Assembly (NCBI RefSeq): GCF_030463565.1 | Contig: NC_134662.1 | Span: 930,001-994,000, forward strand | Length of the DNA: 64,000 nt | Origin: Pelecanus crispus | Lineage: Eukaryota > Chordata > Aves > Pelecaniformes > Pelecanidae | Direction of reading: 5' to 3' | In this document: positions 55,878-64,000 of the stretch, piece after piece | Layout of the letters: every line of letters starts with the position of its first letter | Position numbering within the stretch: the stretch's first letter is position 1 | The notes under the pieces: model-generated | Seen by the model: only the letters and a program-made list of their open reading frames with translations | Told to the model about the DNA's origin: nothing | The model's database searches: none | Program-made: the position numbers and the translations under genes

Positions 55878-58800
55878 GTAGGCGGGCGCTGGCGGTGCGC
55901 AGTGGTGCCGGCCGCGGTCCCGCCGCCGGCCCGGCCCTGCGCCGCCGCGGTCCCGGCCCGAGCCTGGCCCCGCGATCCGCGCTCAGAGGCGCGCCCGGCC
56001 GCGGGCCCGCCCTCGGAAGCGCCGCCTCTCCGTGCCCCGGCCCCTCTGGGGCGAGCGGCCGGACAAAGGGAACGCCGGGCTGGGCCGCCGCGCTCCCCGC
56101 CGGCCCCACTCTGCCCTGCGGGGCCAACTGCGGGGCGGGCGTCCGCTGCCGCGGGGGTCGGGGCCGGCGGCGGCCCGGGGCCGAGCTGGCAGGTGCCTCC
56201 CGCCGGGCGGCGGCCTCGGGCTGGCGGCGCGGCAGCTCCCGGGGGCGGCGGCCGCCGGCGGCTCAGTGCCGCCGCGCTGCCTGCGCGCAGAAAGCGAGCG
56301 CTGTGCCCCGCTCCCGGGGCAGCTCTGAGCCGCTTTGTGCCCCTCCTCGTCCAGTCGCTTTTTGGGGTCATTGTCCACAACCTCAGGACTGTTGTAAATC
56401 TTTCGTTAATTCCCACTCGTGTTAATCCTTCCGCTAGCTAGGGGAATAATAGAGGCGATTATGTAAAACTGGGTGAGGTATAATATATCTACGTTATTTT
56501 TTAAGTTGAAGTGAAGAAGTAGTAGTTTCATTTGTCATTTGAAGAGGGTTAGGAAAGCATGGGCTGCACTACTGTAGGATTTGGGTGTTGTGCTCCAAGG
56601 TGCATAGAATGTTGTTTAAGTGACAGTGGGCATCAACAGTTTGCCTCTGACAATGACTGCCCTCAAAGTCTCTGCAAAACCAAGTCTGCCCCAGCTGTCT
56701 CTGTTGCTTCTCAGCTAATGAAAAAGGGGGGAAATGCCAGGGAGGAGGCAAATTAAAGTGTGTGAGGCCTCTTCTTTCAAGATTGTTTCTTACATTTGAA
56801 CTCTGTACCAGTGGCAATTACAGTTCAGATATTAAACAAGAGGAAGCAAGTATCTATTGTAGGTGTAGCTTTTGAAGATGAAGTCTACAGGCAGCTAACC
56901 ACATAATTACACTTAAGTTATTTGACAAATACTGTGATGCAGCATGTCTTGGGCTGTTCACTCCCAAACTCAGGATGAGCTGTCAGTGCCCAAAGAGGCA
57001 TGATAGGTGGTCTCAAGAATGGTAGTAAGTAATCAAATGTGTAATGACTACTTGTGAGAAACCTAATGACAATATGTAAATACTGTCATCATAATGACCT
57101 TATAATAAATTCTGTTGGTTTATTGTTTTCTTTTAGAACCAGAAGTTTGGGAATGGCTATCTTAAATCATGCAAGCCCCTCACTTTACCTCCCCATTCTA
57201 GTGGGAAACATTAAGCCCAGCAGTGAATTCCAGTTTATCAATGTTTATTGCATCTCTTGATGCTGACTTGTCGTGTGTTTCTGCCCCTACCTCTGTATTT
57301 CTGCAGAATTGTGCAGACTGTCTGTAGGGGAGAGAAAAAAAAAAGTTTGGTGTCATCCTTACTTTTTCATCTGATCTTCCTTTTTTTCTCTTTTTGTTTT
57401 TTTTTTCTTTTCAGACCCATTCCTGACTCCAGTGACTTCCCTCACCTGCTAATCTCTTTAGTTTGTGCTTGCATCTCCTTCCAGATTTGCCATCTTCATC
57501 CTTTGCTGTTCTGTTTCTTCTTGCAATAAGAATATGATATAATCTTTCGTAAGATTAAGCAAGATCAGCTGGCTTCTGAACTGCTGTCTGTTCTGCTCAT
57601 TCTAGTACCATTGGCTGCATCGTCTGCTGTTAGTTTTCTTTCCTCTGGTTCCATTTTTGAGGTTTCTGTCTGTATACCAGTGCAAATACACATACTTTCT
57701 GGAATTGCATCCTTCTGCTGAAAGTCAGTGGATTCCATAGTCTTTCTACTTGCCTTGTTTGCTGTCTTTGACATGGCAATGATGTTCTCATGTGGCTTTG
57801 ATTGTTTTCTTCTCATTCTTAAACACATCGATCTGTTTTATTTTTCCAGTACTGTAGGTGAATGTTTTATTTCCTTGTGCCCCGGTACTTTCATTTGAAT
57901 ATATGAAGTTACTGGTTTGGTACTGATAATTCTTTGATATTCTGCTTCATATCAATCCTCTTGTTTGAATTATTTGATAGCTAAATGTTCATGTTCACAA
58001 ACCAAGCGTGGTTAAAACAAAGCTCTTCATATTCCTTAATCTTGATCGATCTGTACAAACAGTGTTGTCTCAATTACACAGTAGACACAAGTACCTAGAA
58101 AGAGGTTTCAGTCATTCTTCCAGATTGTTTTTGCTTAGCGTGTTTGAACAATAGCTTTGCTTGTCTGTTCATGCAGGTGAAACTTGCTTAGACTCTTACC
58201 CGTTTGATTACTGCAAAAAAACCTTCTGGTCTTGATAAGTGCTGTTTTGCTCTGCCTCTGTCCTGTTGCTTTTACGATGGCACCCCTTTGTTTCAACTCA
58301 TGCATTAGTTTTTCCTTTTCAAACAGTGTATTAGTTGTCTTTACCTTCTAGATTTTGATGTCTCTCTTAGTCTATTGTCTGTCTTAAATCACCACTGAGA
58401 TGTCAATACTGCCTCCAAGTAACCATTCTACCAATGTCCTTTAAGCCTTCAAACTATTTTAATGGGTGATCTTTCTGTGATGCATTTCTTCAAAGCTACA
58501 AGCATTCGCTCTAATATTCTCATAACTACTTCGTTTTCTTCATTCTAATCATTCCTTGAATTTTTTCCATTCAATTGTCTTTCCTTTTTCTCTGGTGAGT
58601 TGGTGAAACTGTACACCTGCCTCTTTGTAGTGGTTTGAAGGCAAGCTGTATCTTGGCAGAAGAAGGTTGTTGGATTAAGGGGGGTCCTCTGCTGCAGAGA
58701 AGGGGGGTGAAGGATGAGGTGGTCCAAGTGCCACTTTCCAAAGAAGGTTGTACTGTCAAGTTTCCTAGGAACAGGTCCTGGTCTTGGCATTGCCTCTCTC

Positions 58801-61244
58801 CGTGAGAGGAGATGAACTGGTAAGTGTGGAGCTAATGAAGAGGAGGAGACAGTAATTTCTCCCTGACTGTGTGAACTTAGAGTGACTTTGTCACAAAGAT
58901 TTAGTGACATTGTGATAAAGGCTTTGGGGACTGGCATTGTGAGAAGTTTGATCATTGAAAACCAGGATTTTGGAATGGTAGGCACAATTGTTATTGTTAC
59001 TATTGTATGATGATATGAATAGTATTAGAAATTTTCTCTGAAGGCTTTGCTATTCTGGCTGGATCACGTCTTAAAACTGACATTTCACACATGTGGCAGT
59101 GAAGTATCATGAAGAACTAGACAACTTCCTATCAGGCATATACTCACGTAAACCTGAATGCTTTTCTCATTAACTTGCTGTTAATACACAACTAGTAATT
59201 TGTTTGTATATAACTTGCTGCCGAAGCTGCGCTTTAGATGATAGGATCTCCTTGTGTTGAGAATGAATTACTTTATTGACTTTTAGTCATTGAAAGGTAC
59301 AAGTTTTTCTCAGGGCTAAAACTCAATGGCTTTCTTCACATTCCCTTTCAGGAGGTGCCTGCACCACCTGTGTTGGCAGACTCTCTCGTTAGATGCCAAA
59401 CACAATTTATTTTGCTTAATGAAATTGCTAAGCATACAGTTCATGATCATAACAAGTTTACTGTGTGTAACTGTCTTAAATGTACAGAAGATGAGAGAAT
59501 CAAAGCAGTTCCTTGCAGAGTAAAAGTATCATTCCTTTGTGCCAGACTTGTATGATGCTGACATTGCCTTTGTGCTGCTTCTAGTTTCTGGTTTTTGTTT
59601 GTTTTTTTTTTTTTTTCCCCCCGACTGTATAATTCTACTTGCCTTATGGTAGCTGTCAGAGAGAAGAAGGTCTGTTGTTACTTTGAGGGGAAAAGGTGGC
59701 ATGCACCGTTGTCCCTGATGTTTGTAGACCCTGTGAACAACATCTTTTATTTCCCATGGTGATTTACTTCAGATAAACTAGTGGATGCAAAGATAGACTG
59801 AGTGATTTGGTTTGGGGTTTTTTTGAGATGTCCTAATAATTCACACCCAAATGCCATAAAGTACTATTTAATTTACAAGATAGAACTGTGTAAATACTTT
59901 CATAATTTTTGCTAACACTTTTTGGAGCTCTTTATAAATGTTTTATCTACACTGCAAAGTAGTTAGGCTGCCTCATGGTTTTCTTCTTCCTGTCATGTGA
60001 AAATAAGCTACTTTTGTCCATTTCTGACTTGTAACATTTGCTTTATGTGAAGTACCTGAGCTGAAATAGTAAAATTACCTAATGCAGAGGGTAACTTATT
60101 AATGCCACAAGGGCTTGGGAAATGAAATAACATGTGCTCTGCAAACACAAAAGGTTTGTGCTTTAAATATGGTGTATGGAATTTTTATTTAATCTTAAAT
60201 ATGTAAAAGGCATTCTGCCTTCCTGTGCCAGCTCTGGAGGTACTGTCTGGAAGTAGCCTGCTTACTCATGCTACAGGAGACAATAAAGAGTTTGAAGGTG
60301 AACGAGAACATCAGATGTTTACTTCATTTTACTTCATAAAAAGCAACTTACCAAAGTTTTGAAAATGAGGCAGAAGTAACTTTTTTTCTGATGTCAGTTA
60401 TATTCACCATGAAATCACTTGTGAAGTCTGGCTATAAATGATCAAGTCATGTTTCTTCTACTTTGTGACATGAAGTATGATTGGACTTCGCTTGTAGGGT
60501 CTTTTTTGGAGAGCAGCTGTTGGTGTGGTAGCTTGCTCATTGCTTTCAGTCTGTTCGTAGCTATTGGAAGAGAAGAGAGTCTTTGTTACCAACACCTTTA
60601 GAATTTCATAATGCTGCAAATTGCCCATATCTCTCTTAATTTTTTTATCATGATTATTCTGCTTTTTATAACTTAAATAGTATTAAGGTGAAAAAAAAAA
60701 ACATTTTTGTGACCTGAGCTGCTCAAATAAGCATAATTAAACTTAACTTTGAACTTAAATTTTTCTTGACCCTCAGATAAGCCTTTCACAGGCAATAAAT
60801 TACCACTATGAATACTTTTGGTGAGTTAACAACCTAATTGCTGTTCTCCTTCTTAAGATTCTTTCATTGTTCACAAGTATGATCTACTTTTTCTCTCAGG
60901 TGATGTATTATAATGAGTTAAAGTCAGAGGAGTTGTTCTCAACTTGTATGCTTTTAGTCTTGAAGATTGCTTCTTCAGATCCAAGCAAGGACTTGCTTGC
61001 CTGGAAGTTTCTCATTGTTTTTCTTCCTCTCATATAGGTTTCCTTGTAGTCAGGCACTATGGTATTTTTAAATGTCATTTGGAGTAAATTTAAACAGAAA
61101 ATATTTGAAACAGTTTAGTTCTTAAAAATGAATTCACCTTGTAATAACCTGTCTACAGCGGGTCCAGTGAGGCCTTGAGAGTTATTTTCATGACATAGGG
61201 CCTGGGTTCCTTCTAAAATCTAAAGATTCATTTGAGTCACCAAG
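55878..61244 (+). other. RANBP3: RANBP3 intron 1, first part
   Basis: After the CpG island ends near 56350 the sequence is AT-rich with several T runs (57390-57412, 59601-59619). I see no second exon. 57420-58560 is strongly T-rich on the plus strand, so its minus strand reads as a hydrophilic, stop-interrupted protein; this may be only a composition effect. 58545-58985 (minus) is open for 146 codons without a known motif. Confidence 0.6.
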
Positions 61245-61697
61245 GTGGTTGGTGATCTGGGTTGCATGACCTGTGAGGAGAGGCTGCAGGAACTGGACTT
61301 CTTCAGCCTAGAGAAGAGAAGCCTTCAGAGAGGCACATCTGGAGTTTTCCAGGGCATATGAGGAGGTTGTTAATAAGACAGAGCCAGGCTCATCACAGTG
61401 GTGTATGTTGGAAGGACAAAAGATGAGAGGTGGAATGTGATGCTCAGACTGGATATAGGGAAAAGGTTGGGGGTTTTGGTTTTTTTATTGGGTGTCTTCC
61501 ACCATAAGGACAGTCAAGCAGTAGAAGAGATTACCCTGGGAGCCTGCTCAGCGTCCATCCTTGGAAGCTAAGATGACCAGACTGGATAACCTGATTAACC
61601 TGGACTGACTTCGCAGCTGACTTTACTTGGAGCAGGAGGTTGGACTGGAGACCTCCAGTGGTCTCTTCCAACCTGAATTATCCTGTGCTCTTATGGT
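61245..61697 (+). mobile_element. CR1 fragment in RANBP3 intron 1, sense
   Basis: Blocks GAGGAGAGGCTGCAGGAACTGG, TTCAGCCTAGAGAAGAGAAG, GGTTGGACTGGAGACCTCC and TCTCTTCCAACCTGAATTAT follow the CR1 3' region in order. The middle part is rearranged, with a T-rich tract at 61468-61486. Confidence 0.88.
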
Positions 61698-64000
61698 AGA
61701 GACACAATGGTCTTGGTGGCAAAGGAGAAGAATGCTATCTTGGCCTTTGTCACTGCTTTGCCATGGGATTTACTCTGAGCCTGCTATACAGAGAAATGCG
61801 CCTCTGCAGTATACCAGTTGGGTTTTTTTTCCTCTCCGTTTTGTGCAGTTTTACTTCGTCTTTTCACTTATGTGGCCTTCAAATATGGATTCAAAAGGGG
61901 TGTGGTGTTTGTATCTGTACACTCAAAATACCCATTGGATTTTTCATCTTGCAGTGAAGGTTTAAAACTTTGTATTGCAAAAATAACTATTGTGGCTGCT
62001 AGAGAGGCCACCAACTGCTATGGTTGCATTGGTGTGAACTGGTGGAGAGGTAAAACAATGCTATGTTTCGTCTAGTTGCAGGAAACACAGTTGACATCGC
62101 AGAGTTTGGCACAGCTACAAATGGTAGTATATCTGAGTTAAAGATCTCACTTTAAATGGTATAGATGACTTGAAGACAGTACCTCTGCCTGAGCCATTTA
62201 GTATTTTCAGTTTCTGTGTTTTGTTTTCCAAGGCTTGCGAAGCAAGCTGGGTAGGTTTAATGGTACATACATGTTTCTGACAGTGCATAGGGCATATATT
62301 GATAGTTAATGACTCGACAGTGAAATATGTTAAAGGAATTTAGCCTGTGAAAGGCAGCTCTTGAGGTTTTTGTAATGATTCATGCAGGTTGAAATGTCTG
62401 AAACTTATGAATAAACTGAAGGAGTTCTGTGGATTCAGTCATTTTTTAGACTGGTTTGACAGCGTATCGCCATTCAGAAGAAACTAAGTGGTTTGTATGA
62501 GTTCCAGATCTTCAGATTGGGAACTTACTGTCTCTATGACAGTAATTACTAAAGGCCTGCTTTCCTTCTCATGTGCTTGGGCTTTCTCAGAAAACCTTTA
62601 CTGAGACTGACTTGGTTAGAAAATTGACATTGTTTCTGCATCTCCAGCTCCTGGTTTTGCCTTGTTTCTATATGCTTGTCTGGAGAAAAAACAAGTCTGT
62701 TCCACAATTTCTAAGAACTATGTGCTGTGTCTATTCATCTCTCAGGTGAAGGAGAAGATCTCATGTTTTTACAGGTGTTGTACCTGAAGTTTGAAGGTTG
62801 GGGTTTTTTTTTCCTTCCCTTATCCTGCTTTATTTTCCATTTAACTTGATGACAGTTCTGTGGACCTGACAGATCTATTTTACTGTAGGTCATCCTTCAG
62901 ACACCTTGGTGGAATGGGAGCATGCTTGCTAAGTGAGAACAATGGCCATCCACCTCTGTTGGCTAGTACAAACAACAGTGTAATTCTTGTCTTGGAGTAG
63001 CACTTAGTAAGCTTCCATGCTCACCATGTGGGGAAAAAAAACCCAACCACTACTTAACATATGCATTTCTGTTCTACAAAAATAAAACCTGTTGTGGTGG
63101 TTCTTCAGTTGATAGGAAAACATGGATTGTGTAAGTGCTTTCGTAGGAAAACCATTAAATACTAGAGAGCTCTTTATCTAGTACATAAATGCATTTAAAA
63201 AACCTAACTTGGAATCAGAACACAGCTGAAGCCAGACGTTTGAATGGGAAGTTTGGTACTGGAGTTTTTTACCAAGTGAGGTAATGATGGTTGAGGGTAT
63301 TGATACTTTGCTTTTAATGTCTTCAGTAATTGATGCCTTTGAAAATGTTTCCCCAAAACAGTAAGGCTCAGAAAAATATGCAGTGTTTAATGAAGGTGGC
63401 CAGATTAGACCATCTAGTGATCCCTTCTTGCCATGGGCTAGAATGAGGGAAACATTTCCAGCATTGTGGTCTTGTTGCAGACTTTAGAAAGGACATGGTG
63501 AACAAGTGTTCCCCTGTAAAGAACACGCCTGACTAAGCACTGGTGAAGTTGGTAGCCCTGAGTGCCTCCTGTCTCATCGTCGTTCCTCCCAGGTGCCATC
63601 ATGTCAGTTGGTCTCGCAGCCAGCAAGAGTAATAGTGAGATTCCTAGATCTTGAGTGTGAGAGGACTGTGTTCCTTCAGTGGATAGACAGCCATATGTTG
63701 CACAAGAGTGTTATCTTTTCCACCCTGACTAACAGGACTGGTCATAGTTTGTTTTACTAGCTTCTTTTCCCAGTCTCATTTGCCGTAGCTGGACACAATC
63801 TGGAATATTTAATTTTTTTTCCACTCCATTTTCTTCTTTGATTCTTCCATCCAATAATTTTTTTCCTGTGAGCTTTCTGCTGTTCCTGGCATCCCTGTTC
63901 TTTTCTTCCTGAGTACTCAGTCTTCCATTGCCAGACTCCATCTCCTATTTTGTCCTGTTCCTTTGCAACAACATCTTTGGCTCCCCATTCTCGTCTTTTG
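61698..64000 (+). other. RANBP3: RANBP3 intron 1, continued
   Basis: No exon recognised. The sequence at 63396-63440 (CCAGATTAGACCATCTAGTG, then ATCCCTTCTTGCC) resembles the 3' end of old CR1 relatives, but it is too short to be sure. Confidence 0.5.

Larger units (their letters stand above)
55260..56350. promoter_or_regulatory. RANBP3: CpG island promoter of RANBP3
   Basis: An abrupt rise to very high GC with dense CpG between AT-rich neighbours. It spans the RANBP3 start codon. I see no TATA box, as usual for housekeeping promoters. Long frames on both strands (up to 189 codons) are a GC effect. Confidence 0.92.

Noticed and set aside
55261..56441. Several frames of 100-189 codons on both strands at the CpG island
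   Set aside because: GC-rich sequence lacks stop codons. They are low-complexity Pro/Ala/Arg/Gly readings and overlap on both strands.

Overview
The window looks like nuclear DNA of a bird, most likely a songbird. The evidence is CR1 LINE fragments on both strands, ERVL-type LTRs of a kind common in neoavian birds, a short SINE made of a tRNA-Ile piece joined to a CR1 tail (a combination I associate with passerines), and two vertebrate genes with normal exon-intron structure.

Layout. Positions 1-11186 (minus strand) carry eight coding exons of an excitatory amino acid transporter that best fits SLC1A6 (EAAT4). The first coding exon is at 11142 and the eighth ends at 1398. The frame stays open across all junctions, and the last coding exon lies beyond position 1. 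Intron 2 holds the 3' end of an ERVL provirus with its LTR (about 8185-9487), antisense to the gene. From 11.2 to 55.2 kb I see no convincing host exon. This stretch is filled in part by repeats: a CR1 with a solo LTR nested in it (13211-15275), a tail-to-tail pair of LTRs joined through a primer-binding-site palindrome (15373-17132), a decayed ERVL provirus (18492-26594) carrying a solo LTR, a tRNA-Ile SINE and a CR1, a solo LTR with a perfect 5-bp target duplication (44027-44603), and more CR1 pieces. At 55.26-56.35 kb a CpG island contains the start of RANBP3 on the plus strand (coding exon 1 at 55856-55877). The rest of the window is RANBP3 intron 1, with one clear CR1.

The two genes are divergent and about 44 kb apart. 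SLC1A6 makes a plasma-membrane sodium-coupled glutamate/aspartate transporter with a chloride conductance. RANBP3 makes a nuclear Ran-binding cofactor of CRM1 export. I see no functional link between them. Both have human counterparts on 19p13, so this is probably the bird counterpart of that region.

The most unusual structures are two. First, two different LTRs face each other across a 38-bp palindrome that is a doubled tRNA-Lys-type primer binding site, with flanks that resemble one target duplication. This is what would be expected if two plus-strand strong-stop DNAs had annealed by their self-complementary PBS ends and been integrated as one molecule. Second, one of these LTRs shares a 732-bp core, apparently without a difference, with an inverted copy 4 kb away, while the flanks of the same two LTRs differ by roughly 10%. 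That pattern suggests gene conversion, or an assembly artefact that should be excluded.
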